NCBI GenBank assembly: GCA_035691185.1
Contig: DASSJN010000016.1
Span: forward strand, 1-39,168
Direction: 5' to 3'
From: RPQJ01 sp035691185
GTDB lineage: Bacteria; Pseudomonadota; Gammaproteobacteria; Steroidobacterales; Steroidobacteraceae
Length of the DNA: 39,168 bases
Under the pieces are notes generated by a model. The model was not told the origin of the DNA, did no database searches, and saw only the letters and a list, made by a program, of their open reading frames with translations. Both the position numbers and the translations under genes were made by a program. Of this stretch, positions 15,057 to 24,138 are shown in pieces (position 1 is the stretch's first letter; every line of letters begins with the position of its first letter).

Positions 15057-15458
15057 TCAGTCCTGGCGTCGACGCACCCGGATCACTACGTCCACGCTGT
15101 CGATCTCGGTCCCCGCCGGCAGGGGCGGCAGCTTCGCGAACTCGAGATCTTCCGGCTGGATGTCGAGCATCTCGCCCGTCTCGACGTTCTGGAAGTGATG
15201 GTGCGGGGCCATCGTGGAGTCGTACACGCACCGGTCCGGGTCGAGGTGGATCTGGCGCGCGAGACCGTGGTCGACGAACAGCTTGAGCGTGTTGTAGACG
15301 GTCGCCTTCGAGACGTGGCTCGGCGATTGCTTCAGCGCCGCGAGCAACTGGTCCGCCGTCATGTGCACCGGCGCGGCAAGCAGCACCTGGGCTACCCGGA
15401 CGCGCTGCTGCGTGGGTCGAATGCCATGGGTCTCGAGTATCTGGCTGACGTCGTGCAC
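15057..15458 (-). CDS. Fur-family regulator, Irr-like
   Basis: A 133-residue winged-helix metalloregulator of the Fur superfamily. The N-terminal DNA-binding domain is clear (GIRPTQQRVRVAQVLL; SKATVYNTLKLFVDHGLA). The C-terminal half has HHHFQNVETGEMLDI and DSVDVVIRVRRR and lacks the CxxC zinc pairs of classic Fur and Zur. This pattern resembles Irr of alphaproteobacteria, where the His-rich segment takes part in haem or metal sensing. The start is uncertain: GTG 15458 matches the usual N-terminus, while TTG at 15488 is also in frame. A TATAAT at 15501-15506 on the minus strand would start transcription close to that TTG. Target genes cannot be read from the window. Confidence 0.85.
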   Translation of the reverse strand: MHDVSQILETHGIRPTQQRVRVAQVLLAAPVHMTADQLLAALKQSPSHVSKATVYNTLKLFVDHGLARQIHLDPDRCVYDSTMAPHHHFQNVETGEMLDIQPEDLEFAKLPPLPAGTEIDSVDVVIRVRRRQD

Positions 15459-15500
15459 GGCCGTGGTATCCGAGGCAAGGCTTGCCAAGAAGCGATGCGG

Positions 15501-15506
15501 ATTATA
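15501..15506 (-). promoter_or_regulatory. -10 box for Fur-family gene
   Basis: Perfect TATAAT on the minus strand, 42 bp before the preferred start codon. No good -35 at the right spacing, so the promoter may need an activator or be weak. Confidence 0.4.
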
Positions 15507-15642
15507 AGGGGGCGGCCTGCCAACACCGCAAATCCGCACAAACCGCGGTTTTTTGCAGGAAGCCGCCGGTTTTCCACCGCCCTAGCCTCCTGGTTGCACG
15601 TCGCCCGGTGGCGGCGCGCTCGGGACGCCGGGGGTGGTGGCC

Positions 15643-16212
15643 ATGGACGGTGCGAGTCAGGGCGCGGAAAGGACGCCTCCGGCGAAGGACGGCGTTCGCG
15701 GCGTAACGCTCGTCGAACTCCTGGCGTGCCTCGCCGTCATCGCTGTGCTCGCCGCCTGGGGCGCGCCGGCCTTCGCAACGTTGACGCGCGATGCGGCACG
15801 CACCCGGGAGGTCAACCAGTTCATCCAGGCCGTCTACCTGGCCCGGAGCGAAGCCATCAAGCGCAACGGTGTGGTGAGCCTGTGTCCCACCAACGATGGC
15901 GCCACCTGTACCGCGGCCAGCGGATGGCAGATCGGCTGGCTCGTGTTCGTCAACGACGATCGGGACTCCCCGGCCGCGCGCGACGGCGACGAACAGCTCT
16001 TGCGGGTCTATGAACCCTGGGACTCCGGTCACATTCTGTCCAATCGCACCACCCTATCCTTCCGCCCGTTCGGGCAGATGGGCGTCACCGCGACCGTCAC
16101 GTTCTGCGACGACCGCGGCTCGAGCGCGGCTCGCGCCGTGATCATCAGCCAGACCGGGCGGCCGCGCGTGTCGAGCCGCAACGCATCGGGCGGCGCGCTC
16201 ACCTGCCCATAA
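15643..16212 (+). CDS. fimT: FimT/GspH-type minor pseudopilin
   Basis: A 189-residue minor type IV pilin-like protein, first gene of the minor pilin operon. The leader ends GVRG, cut before VTLVELLACLAVIAVLAAW: glycine at -1 and glutamate at +5 as the prepilin peptidase requires, though +1 is Val rather than Phe. The hydrophobic N-terminal helix is followed by the GspH domain with ARSEAIKRNGVVSLCPTNDG and a cysteine pair motif near the C-terminus (VTFCDDRG, GALTCP). ATG 15643 is chosen over the two GTG codons just before it. In Pseudomonas the FimT/FimU proteins lie in this order and form part of the initiation complex at the pilus tip. Confidence 0.88.
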   Translation: MDGASQGAERTPPAKDGVRGVTLVELLACLAVIAVLAAWGAPAFATLTRDAARTREVNQFIQAVYLARSEAIKRNGVVSLCPTNDGATCTAASGWQIGWLVFVNDDRDSPAARDGDEQLLRVYEPWDSGHILSNRTTLSFRPFGQMGVTATVTFCDDRGSSAARAVIISQTGRPRVSSRNASGGALTCP

Positions 16213-16287
16213 GTCAAACGGGCGGCCGCTCGTCGCTGCACGCGGGCCGCTCGTCGGGTCATCGGCCAGCGGAGCGATCGGCATCCT

Positions 16288-16914
16288 ATGCTTCGTCCCA
16301 AGATGAAAGACAAACAGGGCGGCTTCACCCTCATCGAGCTGATGTTCACCATCACGGTGCTGGCGGTGCTGCTCGCGATCGGCGTCCCGAGCTTCCGCGA
16401 GTTCACGCAGGCGAGCCGCATGGCGACCGCAACGAACAACCTCATTGCGGACCTGAACTACGCGCGAACCGAGGCCATCAAGCGGCGCCAACCGGTGACA
16501 CTGTGCCGCTCGACCGACGGTACGAACTGCGCGACTGCGGCCGGGGCTTTTCGCGAGTGGATCGTGTTCCTCGACTCGTACGAGGCAGCCGGTCTGCCAG
16601 GGCCGCCCCCGGTTCCGGCAACGCCCCGCGGCAACGGAGTCGTGGACGACGACGAGCTCGTGTTGCGCGCGAGTTCAATCGACGAACGCATCACGCCCGT
16701 CGTCAACGGCCGTCGCATGGTGTTCGAGCCCAGCGGCTTTCCTGACATGGACATAGCCGAGACCGTCACGCAGCTGGTCCTCTGCGACGCTCGTGGCAAC
16801 GTTGCGAGCGCAGGCGAGGACTCCGCCGCACGCGCGATCACGATTTCGACAGTCGGGCGTCCGACGCTCACGCGCGCGCGCTCTACGATCACGACCTTGG
16901 GAGGTTGCCCGTGA
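16288..16914 (+). CDS. FimT/FimU-type minor pseudopilin
   Basis: A 208-residue second GspH/FimT-family pilin. It has a canonical type III signal: short basic leader KMKDKQGG, cut before FTLIELMFTITVLAVLLAIG with Glu at +5. The domain shows LNYARTEAIKRRQPVTLCRSTDG and a C-terminal cysteine (TTLGGCP), as in the preceding protein, so the two probably arose by duplication. It likely takes the FimU place in the tip complex. The gap of 75 bp after the previous gene holds nothing recognisable. Its stop overlaps the next start by GTGA. Confidence 0.88.
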   Translation: MLRPKMKDKQGGFTLIELMFTITVLAVLLAIGVPSFREFTQASRMATATNNLIADLNYARTEAIKRRQPVTLCRSTDGTNCATAAGAFREWIVFLDSYEAAGLPGPPPVPATPRGNGVVDDDELVLRASSIDERITPVVNGRRMVFEPSGFPDMDIAETVTQLVLCDARGNVASAGEDSAARAITISTVGRPTLTRARSTITTLGGCP

Positions 16915-17336
16915 GACCTTCTATTCGCGGCTTCACGCTGGTCGAGGTGCTCGTGGCGCTCGTCGTGCTCACGATCGGCATGCTCGGCATCGCAGCCCTT
17001 TACCTCGAAAGCGTGCGTGCCAATCGCACGGCGCTCTACCGTACAGACGCGGTGAACCTGGCGGCCGACATGGCCGACCGGATGCGGGCGAACCGGGACC
17101 CGGCCGACGCCTACGATTGCGGCGAGCCCTGCCTCGCCGCCAACGGCGGGAACGGCCAGGCAGTCACCGACCTCACCGCGTGGCTCGCCGCGGTTACCCA
17201 GCTGCCCGGCGGCACCGGCGCCATCGCCTATACGGCCGCCACCCCTACCACGCCGGACGTGTACACGATCCAGGTGAGCTGGACCGAGGTCGGCCAGGAC
17301 CAAGCGGTGACGTACGAACTGCGCGCGGAGCTCTGA
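16911..17336 (+). CDS. pilV: Type IV pilus minor pilin PilV
   Basis: A 141-residue minor pilin. The leader VRPSIRG is cut before FTLVEVLVALVVLTIGMLGIAALYL, and the following NRTALYRTDAVNLAADMADRMRANRD is typical of PilV. GTG 16911 is chosen because GGAGG ends six bases before it and it overlaps the previous stop as GTGA; the TTG at 16905 would leave no space for the ribosome-binding site. It is expected to join PilW, PilX and PilY1 in the priming complex in the inner membrane and at the pilus tip. Confidence 0.9.
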   Translation: MRPSIRGFTLVEVLVALVVLTIGMLGIAALYLESVRANRTALYRTDAVNLAADMADRMRANRDPADAYDCGEPCLAANGGNGQAVTDLTAWLAAVTQLPGGTGAIAYTAATPTTPDVYTIQVSWTEVGQDQAVTYELRAEL

Positions 17337-17337
17337 G

Positions 17338-18351
17338 GTGACTCGAGTGAGAACCCAAGTGTCCCCAGCCTGTCGCCAGCGCGGCGTGAGTTTGATCGAG
17401 CTCATGGTCGCGCTCGTGCTCGGTCTGTTCCTGATCTACGGCGCCGTGACGATCTACACGCAGAGCCGGGCGTCGTATCGCACGAACGAGGCGGTCGCGC
17501 GCCTGCAGGAAACCGCGCGACTCGCGCTGAACGTTCTCGAATCCGATCTGCGCATGGCGAACTATTGGGGCATGAACAGCCGCGCGAGTTTCATCGCCAA
17601 CCGCGCGGGTCCCACGAGCGTCTCGACCCCCGCCCCGTTCACGACCTATGCCCTGGTGAACACCTGCGGCACGCATTGGGCCATCAACGTCGAGGAGTAC
17701 CTCGGCGGGTCGAACAACTCCTACGGCCTCACGTGCGCGGGAACGTCACCGAGCGGCACCGCGGACGTGATCGTGGTTCGCCGGGCGTCCGGCGCCGACC
17801 CGGTCGAACTCGATCCGACGCGGATCTACCTGCAGGCGAGCCGTGTCCAGGGCACGCTGTTCGTTCCCGACGCCTCCTGCCTCGATCCCTACGACATCAC
17901 CTGCCTGCCGGCCTCGTACGCGCCACCCGCCTCGCGCAGCCGCGAACTCGAGGTCCACGCGTACTACGTCTCGACACAGTCGGCTCTACGGCCCGACGTT
18001 CCGGCGCTGCGTCGTAAGCGCCTGGCCAACATCGTCGCGGGACCTGCCGTCATCGATGAAGAGATCGTGCCGGGAGTCGAGGACATGCAGGTTCGTTTCG
18101 GGATCGACACCAACGGCGACACCAACGCGGATTCCTACGTGAACCCGGGGGCTGTCGGCAGCGCGAGCGTCGTTTCGGCGACGATCTGGCTGCGCATCCG
18201 CGCCGAGGACCGCGAGCAAGGTCTCGTGGATTCGCGCACCTACAACTTCGGATTCCCCGGCGCGTCGAACTTCACGCCCGCGGGCGAGCAGCAGAAGTAC
18301 CGCCGCGTCGTCGTCTCGCGCACGATTCAACTGCGGAACACACGCACATGA
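17338..18351 (+). CDS. pilW: Type IV pilus assembly protein PilW
   Basis: A 337-residue minor pilin of the PilW family. Its signal is RQRG cut before VSLIELMVALVLGLFLIYGAV, with Glu at +5, and the next segment QSRASYRTNEAVARLQETARLALNVLESDLRMANYWG is the PilW signature. A large C-terminal domain follows, containing the acidic run DTNGDTNADSY, which could bind calcium. GTG 17338 begins one base after the pilV stop with GGAG nine bases upstream. The stop overlaps pilX by ATGA. Confidence 0.92.
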   Translation: MTRVRTQVSPACRQRGVSLIELMVALVLGLFLIYGAVTIYTQSRASYRTNEAVARLQETARLALNVLESDLRMANYWGMNSRASFIANRAGPTSVSTPAPFTTYALVNTCGTHWAINVEEYLGGSNNSYGLTCAGTSPSGTADVIVVRRASGADPVELDPTRIYLQASRVQGTLFVPDASCLDPYDITCLPASYAPPASRSRELEVHAYYVSTQSALRPDVPALRRKRLANIVAGPAVIDEEIVPGVEDMQVRFGIDTNGDTNADSYVNPGAVGSASVVSATIWLRIRAEDREQGLVDSRTYNFGFPGASNFTPAGEQQKYRRVVVSRTIQLRNTRT

Positions 18352-18860
18352 GCGCCATGGACTCCCACATCTCGCAACGCGGGGCGGCACTCGTCGTCGG
18401 CCTGCTGCTGCTGCTCGTCGTCACGATCCTCGCGGTCTCCGGTATCACGACGGCCATGCTCGAGATGCAGATGGCGGGCAATCGCCAGTTCCAGGAGCGT
18501 GCATTCCAGGCCGCCGAGGCCGGTATCGAACAGGCGATGGCGTCCGCGATCTACAACACGAACCAGACGCGTGGTAACTACGACGGGATCGGCACGGTCA
18601 ACCCAGAGCCCATCCGCGGGCAGGGTATCCCCATCGCCGATTGCCCGGAGCCCGCCAATGCCTCGGACGAGGAGCAGTGCGAGTTCTTCGTGCGCTTCGA
18701 CGACCAATCCGGCTCGACGCCCGTGCCGGGCGGCGGCTACAGCCTGGGCACCGGCTTCGAGGCGTATCACTTCGTCGTCGACAGCTTCGGCAGCGCGGAA
18801 CGCGGCGCAGCCTCCTCGCACGAACAGAGCTTCTACATCGTCGGCCCGGGTGGAACATGA
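18348..18860 (+). CDS. pilX: Type IV pilus assembly protein PilX
   Basis: A 170-residue minor pilin of the PilX family. As usual for PilX, the pilin signal is altered: SQRGAALVVGLLLLLVVTILAVSG has no Glu at +5. The family stretch TTAMLEMQMAGNRQFQERAFQAAEAGIEQAM follows. Start ATG overlaps the pilW stop (ATGA) and its own stop overlaps an ATG of pilY1 in the same way, so translation of the three is coupled. Confidence 0.92.
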   Translation: MSAMDSHISQRGAALVVGLLLLLVVTILAVSGITTAMLEMQMAGNRQFQERAFQAAEAGIEQAMASAIYNTNQTRGNYDGIGTVNPEPIRGQGIPIADCPEPANASDEEQCEFFVRFDDQSGSTPVPGGGYSLGTGFEAYHFVVDSFGSAERGAASSHEQSFYIVGPGGT

Positions 18861-21800
18861 GCATGCACGTGCCACATTCGGCCCTGCCCGGACGCAATTT
18901 CAAGGTGTGCCATATGACGTTCGCCCACGCATTGGTCCGCAAGATCGCCCTGACGGGTTTCGTGGCCCTCGCCGTCGGCGCGGCCGCGGCGCCCTCGCTC
19001 GCGCAGGTCGTCAATAACCAGATCCGCCAGGACATCGAGGTGTTCTTCACGGAGTCCGACGACAGCACGGCGTACCCGAACATCCTGTTCATCGTCGACA
19101 CGTCCCAGTCGATGTTCACGCTCGAGGACGTTCCGCTGAACCCTAACGCGCTCGGCTGGAAGGACCCGATGTGGGACGACGCCTCGCACGGCTGCGACCC
19201 GACCAAGTATTACTGGGCCGCCAAGAACGCCCCCACCCCGAGTTGCGCCGCGGGGGCGGTCGGCCTCACCGCAGAGCAGTTCGAGTGCGACGCCTGGCAG
19301 TCCCAGGTTGACCTGGGCGGCCTCTCGACGCACCAGGTACAGCAGGTTGCGCAGGAGACGAGCACCGGCAACTGGTCGACCCTCGCACAGGCTGCGCGGC
19401 GCACGGTCTGCAAGAGTGACGGCGACAGCCCGACGCCCGTCGGCCTCAATTGGGGCGTTAAAGGCAAGAACGAAATCCTGGCAGCCGCCTACACGTTTTA
19501 CCGGGGCGACTACCTGAATTACGTCAACTCGTCGGGGGGCGGCCAGAAGCACCGCATCGACATCGCGCTCGAGACCATAGGACGCGTGCTCGCGAACACG
19601 CAGGGCATCAAGGCCGGCCTGATGCGGTACGGGTACGACGGTGACCCGGTGTTCACGGCCGACAGCACGGCCAATGCCTGCACCATCGATCCCGATCCGA
19701 CGGAAGACAGTCGGTCCAGCAACGGCGCGCCCGTGGTGTTCCCGGTCGTGGCGCTGGACGGCACCACGGCGATCCAGGGTTTCGAAAGCTCCAAATTCGT
19801 CGCCGACCCCGACACCGACAGCGTGATCCTGAAGCAGTTGCGGTTCCAGCTCGGCTTGAACGAGAAGTACGAGCGGCTGGGATGGACGGTGGACACCACC
19901 CTGAACGACAACAATCAGCCGTACCAGGTCGTGCGCGGCAAGGGCGGTGCCTGCGGCGGCGAGCCTGCGATCCCGTTGTTCACGCCCGGTGGGCGCTCAC
20001 CGATCGGCGCCGCGATGCACGAGGCGTTCCTGTACTTCGCGGGCAAGCAGTGGGACATCACCCATGGCAAGTCGGCCGACCTGGGTTCGACATTCGACTA
20101 CCCGAGCGTACGGCAATCACGACTGCCCAACTCGGAAATCTACGACAGCCCGATCGAGCAGGACTGCGCCAAGAACTTCATCATCCTGCTGTCCGACGGC
20201 ACGACCGAGCAGGACAACGACATCGATGGCCCGATCCAGCGCCTGCCCGGATTCGAGACCGTCACGGGCAGCAAGTCCTGCGACGTCGAGGACTATCTGG
20301 ATGGCCTCGGCACCCCGCCCCCGTCCATGTGCGTCGACGACATGGCCGAGTACATGTTTCAGACCGACATGAGCTCGCTGCCGGGTCTCAACAGCGTCAT
20401 CACGTACGCGATCGGCTTCAAGCAGGAGGCGGACAGCCCGGGCGAAAAGCTGTTGCAGGAGACGACGAAGCGGGGCGGCGGAGAGTTCTGCAACGTCCGC
20501 GACGCCGCTGCGCTCGAGGCGTGCCTGAACGGTTTCGTGCGCAAGATCCTCACCGACAACACCTCGTTCAGCGCGCCGGCAGTGACGGTGAACGCGTTCA
20601 ATCGCACGCAGAACCTGAACGATCTCTACATGTCGCTGTTCCGGCCGCGCCAGTCGTACCGCTGGATCGGCAACCTCAAGAAGTACCGCCTCGACCCGCT
20701 CGACGGCGACATCGTCGACGTCGACGGCCGCAACGCGGTCGACCCGTCGACGGGCTTCTTCGTCGACACCGCACAGAGCCTCTGGTCCACGGTCCAGGAC
20801 GGCTCGAACATCGCCGTGGGCGGCGCGGCCGACAAGATCAACCCCTCCACGCGCGTGATGTACACGAACGACAACGACCCGTCGGACGTCCTGCTCTACG
20901 ATAACAACGACGTCGCGTCGATCAGCGACGCCGCGAAGTTCGGGATCTTGTCGGGCGACAAGGTCGACCCGGCCGACGCCGCCTCGGATGACCTGACGGT
21001 CACCCACATCATCGACTGGCTCAAGGGCATCGACATCGCGGACGCGGACGCGGACGGCGACATCGACGAGTACCGGCACGACACCTGCGACCCGCTCGGC
21101 ACCAATGCGCAGCGTTGCGACTCCGGCATGGGCGACCCGCTGCACGGCAAGCCGGTGACCGTCATCTACGGTGGCAGCGCCGCCGACCCCGACCTCGATG
21201 ACGCCGCGGTGTTCGCGATCACGAACGACGGACTGCTGCATGCCATTCGGCCGGATACGGGCACTGAGCTGTGGTCCTACATCCCGGGCGACCAGCTCGG
21301 CCTGATGCGCAATCGCTTCTACGACAGGGAGCTGCTGGCGCCAGAGAACCCGCGCAACCGCGGCTACGGTCTCGACGGCAACCTCCGCGTCTATCGGATC
21401 GACCGCGACAGGAACGGCGTGATCGAGCCGGGCGAAGGCGACCGCGTGTATTTGTTCTTCGGGCAACGCCGCGGCGGTGGCAATTACTACGCTCTCGACG
21501 TCACCAGCAAGACCCGACCCAGGCTCATGTGGACCCGCAGTTACACGTCACTCGGCGGCGGGCAGTCCTGGTCGGCCCCGCAACCGATGCTGATCCGGCT
21601 CGGCGACGACACGACCCCGACGCTCGCACTTGCCCTTGGTGGCGGCTACGACGACGACGAAGATCAGATCGGCTGGGTCAACCCCGCCGGTGAACTCGGC
21701 AACCGCGTGTTCATCGTCGATGCGCTGGACGGCGACGTGATCTGGTTCGCGGGGGGGCTGGGCTCCGGCGCCAACCTGGTCCTCGAGCAGATGAACAAAC

Positions 21801-22738
21801 CGATCCCGGCAGACATCCGCGTCGTCGACCTCACCGGTGACGGGCTCGCGGACCGCATGTACACGGCCGACATGGGCGGGCGCATCTGGCGCTTCGACAT
21901 CGTCAATGGTGGGAGCGGCGACGACCTCGTCGAAGGCGGGTTGTTCGCGACGCTGGGCCTCGGCGAGGCCGCGTCGCAGACCGACGCCACCCAGAACCGG
22001 CGCTTCTTCTACGCGCCCGACGTGTCGCTGCTGGAGTCCGGCGGCACTACTTTCCTGAACGTCGCGATCGGTTCCGGGCATCGCGAGCTGCCCGCGACCG
22101 ACAAGACCACGGACAACTGGTTCTACAGCATCCGCGACTACAACGTCTTCGGCGTCATCGACCGCGACGATTACCGGCTGACGGCCGGCAGCTCGTGCTC
22201 GGCTGCTGAGCCGGCGGCTGGCACCCCGTGCCACGACGTGGTCTGGCACGACGACGCGCGCACCGCCCTCGCGCTCGTCGACGTCACGACGAGCGTCCCG
22301 GCCATGACGGGACGCGGCTGGAAGTTCAACCTCGACGAGTCGGGCGAGAAGTCGCTGGCCGAATCGCGCACGTTCCAGGGTGGCGTCTACTTCACGACCT
22401 ACGCGCCGCGCATCGTCGTGGCGACCCCTGAGGAGCAGGAGCTCCTGAGCTGCGCGCCGAAGTTCGGCATCAACAAGCTCTACATCATCAACGCCGCGAC
22501 CGGTTCCTGGTTCGCGGACCTCGATACGAGCACTGAAGGTGCGAGTAGCCTGTCCGACCGCGTGCGCGAGCTCGCCCAGGGCAGCATCGCGCCAGAAGCT
22601 GTATTCATTTTCCCCACGCCCGAAAACGAAGGTGACCCGGCCGTTCCGCCCGTCTGCCTGATCGGGCTCGAGAACTGCGGCACCGGGCTCCTGAACCCGC
22701 CCGTGCGGACGTACTGGCGCCAGCGAGGAGCGAACTGA
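18857..22738 (+). CDS. pilY1: PilY1 pilus-tip adhesin and assembly factor
   Basis: A 1293-residue secreted protein. The ATG at 18857 overlaps the pilX stop; an alternative ATG at 18914 has AAGGTG upstream and gives a better signal peptide (VRKIALTGFVALAVGAAAAPSLAQ). The N-terminal half is a von Willebrand A domain: ILFIVDTSQSMF has the metal site DxSxS, and FIILLSDGTTEQ is a later strand. The C-terminal PilY1 beta-propeller runs from about 770 (AVFAITNDGLLHAI, VYLFFGQRRGGGNYYALDVTS). Two acidic loops look calcium-binding: D729 to R740, and DRDRNGVIEPGE at 849-860, which fits the EF-hand-like loop pattern and matches the calcium site known in Pseudomonas PilY1. It is expected to control pilus extension and to mediate adhesion or surface sensing. 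Confidence 0.93.
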   Translation: MSMHVPHSALPGRNFKVCHMTFAHALVRKIALTGFVALAVGAAAAPSLAQVVNNQIRQDIEVFFTESDDSTAYPNILFIVDTSQSMFTLEDVPLNPNALGWKDPMWDDASHGCDPTKYYWAAKNAPTPSCAAGAVGLTAEQFECDAWQSQVDLGGLSTHQVQQVAQETSTGNWSTLAQAARRTVCKSDGDSPTPVGLNWGVKGKNEILAAAYTFYRGDYLNYVNSSGGGQKHRIDIALETIGRVLANTQGIKAGLMRYGYDGDPVFTADSTANACTIDPDPTEDSRSSNGAPVVFPVVALDGTTAIQGFESSKFVADPDTDSVILKQLRFQLGLNEKYERLGWTVDTTLNDNNQPYQVVRGKGGACGGEPAIPLFTPGGRSPIGAAMHEAFLYFAGKQWDITHGKSADLGSTFDYPSVRQSRLPNSEIYDSPIEQDCAKNFIILLSDGTTEQDNDIDGPIQRLPGFETVTGSKSCDVEDYLDGLGTPPPSMCVDDMAEYMFQTDMSSLPGLNSVITYAIGFKQEADSPGEKLLQETTKRGGGEFCNVRDAAALEACLNGFVRKILTDNTSFSAPAVTVNAFNRTQNLNDLYMSLFRPRQSYRWIGNLKKYRLDPLDGDIVDVDGRNAVDPSTGFFVDTAQSLWSTVQDGSNIAVGGAADKINPSTRVMYTNDNDPSDVLLYDNNDVASISDAAKFGILSGDKVDPADAASDDLTVTHIIDWLKGIDIADADADGDIDEYRHDTCDPLGTNAQRCDSGMGDPLHGKPVTVIYGGSAADPDLDDAAVFAITNDGLLHAIRPDTGTELWSYIPGDQLGLMRNRFYDRELLAPENPRNRGYGLDGNLRVYRIDRDRNGVIEPGEGDRVYLFFGQRRGGGNYYALDVTSKTRPRLMWTRSYTSLGGGQSWSAPQPMLIRLGDDTTPTLALALGGGYDDDEDQIGWVNPAGELGNRVFIVDALDGDVIWFAGGLGSGANLVLEQMNKPIPADIRVVDLTGDGLADRMYTADMGGRIWRFDIVNGGSGDDLVEGGLFATLGLGEAASQTDATQNRRFFYAPDVSLLESGGTTFLNVAIGSGHRELPATDKTTDNWFYSIRDYNVFGVIDRDDYRLTAGSSCSAAEPAAGTPCHDVVWHDDARTALALVDVTTSVPAMTGRGWKFNLDESGEKSLAESRTFQGGVYFTTYAPRIVVATPEEQELLSCAPKFGINKLYIINAATGSWFADLDTSTEGASSLSDRVRELAQGSIAPEAVFIFPTPENEGDPAVPPVCLIGLENCGTGLLNPPVRTYWRQRGAN

Positions 22739-23157
22739 TGCGCACCCTGTCCCGAGGCGTCACGCTGATCGAGCTGATGATCGTCATCGTGGTCGTGGCG
22801 ATCCTCGCCTCGATCGCGGTGCCGAGTTACCGCAACTACGTGCTGCGCACCCATCGCGCGGAAGGCAAGACGGCGCTGATGGCGGTGGCGGCGGCGCAGG
22901 AGAAGTTCTACCTGCAGAACAACCGCTACGCGATCGACGATGAGATCGAGGACGCGCCGCCGGGTGGGCTCGGCATCCCGGCCACCACGGAAAACGGCTG
23001 GTACACGCTCGAGATCGACGTGGACGACGAGGTCAATCCACAGTCTTGGACCATCACCGCTACCAGCGCCGGCGTCCAGGCCGCGGACTCGCACTGCGCC
23101 ACGATGAGCGTCACTTCGGCGGGCGCAAAGAGCGCCACCAACGCGGACTGCTGGTAG
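22738..23157 (+). CDS. pilE: Type IV pilus minor pilin PilE
   Basis: A 139-residue pilin, last gene of the operon; its ATG overlaps the pilY1 stop as TGATG. Leader MRTLSRG is cut before VTLIELMIVIVVVAILASIAVPSYRNYVLRTHRAEGK, with Glu at +5. The globular part has two cysteines (SHCATM, NADCW) that would form the C-terminal disulfide loop. The position after pilY1 and before ispH matches pilE of Pseudomonas, so it is called a minor pilin rather than the major subunit. PilY2 is absent. The gene is convergent with ispH, only 9 bp apart. Confidence 0.9.
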   Translation: MRTLSRGVTLIELMIVIVVVAILASIAVPSYRNYVLRTHRAEGKTALMAVAAAQEKFYLQNNRYAIDDEIEDAPPGGLGIPATTENGWYTLEIDVDDEVNPQSWTITATSAGVQAADSHCATMSVTSAGAKSATNADCW

Positions 23158-23166
23158 CGCGGGGCG

Positions 23167-24135
23167 TCAGCTCGCCGCGTCGTCCGCGGCGAGCTTGCCT
23201 GTCGAACGCAGCTCCCGCGGCAGCGCGAAGACGATGTCTTCCTCGCGCCCGAGCACTTCCTGCGCGCCCTCCCCGCCCCACTCCCGAAGGCGCTCCACGA
23301 CGCGCCGCACGAGCAGTTCGGGCGCTGAGGCGCCGGCAGTGACGCCGACCGCGCGCTTGCCCGCGAACCACGCCGGCCGCAGGTCGTCCGGGCCGTCGAC
23401 CAGATAGCCCGGGATGCCGGCCTTCTGCGCGATCTCGCGCAGCCGGTTCGAGTTCGAACTGGTGACGGAGCCCACGACCACGACGACGTCGCACACGGCG
23501 ACGAGTTTCTTCACCGCGTCCTGCCGGTTCTGCGTCGCGTAACAGATGTCTTCCTTGCGCGGCGTGGCGAGCGTCGGGAAGCGGCGCTTGAGCGCGTCGA
23601 GCACGTCGGCCGTGTCATCGACGGACAGCGTGGTCTGCGTGACGACGCCGACGCGGGCCGCGTCGCGCACGTCCAGCTGCTCGACGTCACCCGTGTCCTC
23701 CACCAGCATGATGCGGCCGCCGCTGGCCTCGTCGAACTGGCCCATCGTGCCTTCGACCTCGGGATGCCCCTCATGGCCGATCAGGATCACGTCGAGCCCC
23801 TCGCGCGCGTAGCGCGAGACCTCCATGTGCACCTTGGTGACGAGCGGACAGGTCGCGTCGAACACGCGCAGCCCGCGGGCCCTCGCCTCGGCCTGCACGG
23901 CCTTCGAAACGCCGTGCGCGCTGAAAATCACGGTCGCGCCGTCGGGGACCTCGTCCAGTTCCTCGACGAACACCGCGCCCAGGGCTCGCAGCCGGTCGAC
24001 CACGAACCGGTTGTGGACGACTTCGTGCCGCACGTAGATCGGCGCGCCGAAGAGCTCGAGCGCCCGCTCGACGATGTCGATGGCGCGGTCGACGCCGGCG
24101 CAGAAGCCGCGGGGATTGGCGAGGAGAATTCTCAT
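23167..24135 (-). CDS. ispH: 4-hydroxy-3-methylbut-2-enyl diphosphate reductase IspH
   Basis: Last enzyme of the MEP isoprenoid pathway; a [4Fe-4S] protein reducing HMBPP to IPP and DMAPP. All family landmarks are present in 322 residues: NPRGFCAGVDRAI, FSAHGVSKAV, FDATCPLVTKVH, GHEGHPEVEGTMGQ, VTQTTLSVDDT, DICYATQNRQDAV and SNSNRLREIA; the three cluster cysteines are in GFCAG, ATCPL and DICYA. It follows lspA on the same strand, but the 108-bp gap is a heptamer array, and no Shine-Dalgarno sequence is visible before its ATG. Translation start may therefore be weak or depend on the array's RNA structure. Confidence 0.96.
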   Translation of the reverse strand: MRILLANPRGFCAGVDRAIDIVERALELFGAPIYVRHEVVHNRFVVDRLRALGAVFVEELDEVPDGATVIFSAHGVSKAVQAEARARGLRVFDATCPLVTKVHMEVSRYAREGLDVILIGHEGHPEVEGTMGQFDEASGGRIMLVEDTGDVEQLDVRDAARVGVVTQTTLSVDDTADVLDALKRRFPTLATPRKEDICYATQNRQDAVKKLVAVCDVVVVVGSVTSSNSNRLREIAQKAGIPGYLVDGPDDLRPAWFAGKRAVGVTAGASAPELLVRRVVERLREWGGEGAQEVLGREEDIVFALPRELRSTGKLAADDAAS

Positions 24136-24138
24136 GAG

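Noticed and set aside
15540..15642. Sigma-54 promoter before the minor pilin operon
   Set aside because: I looked for a TGGCAC-N5-TTGC type site and found only partial matches.
20117..21466. 449-codon open frame opposite pilY1
   Set aside because: Val/Asp/Arg-rich shadow of the PilY1 frame; no recognisable domain.
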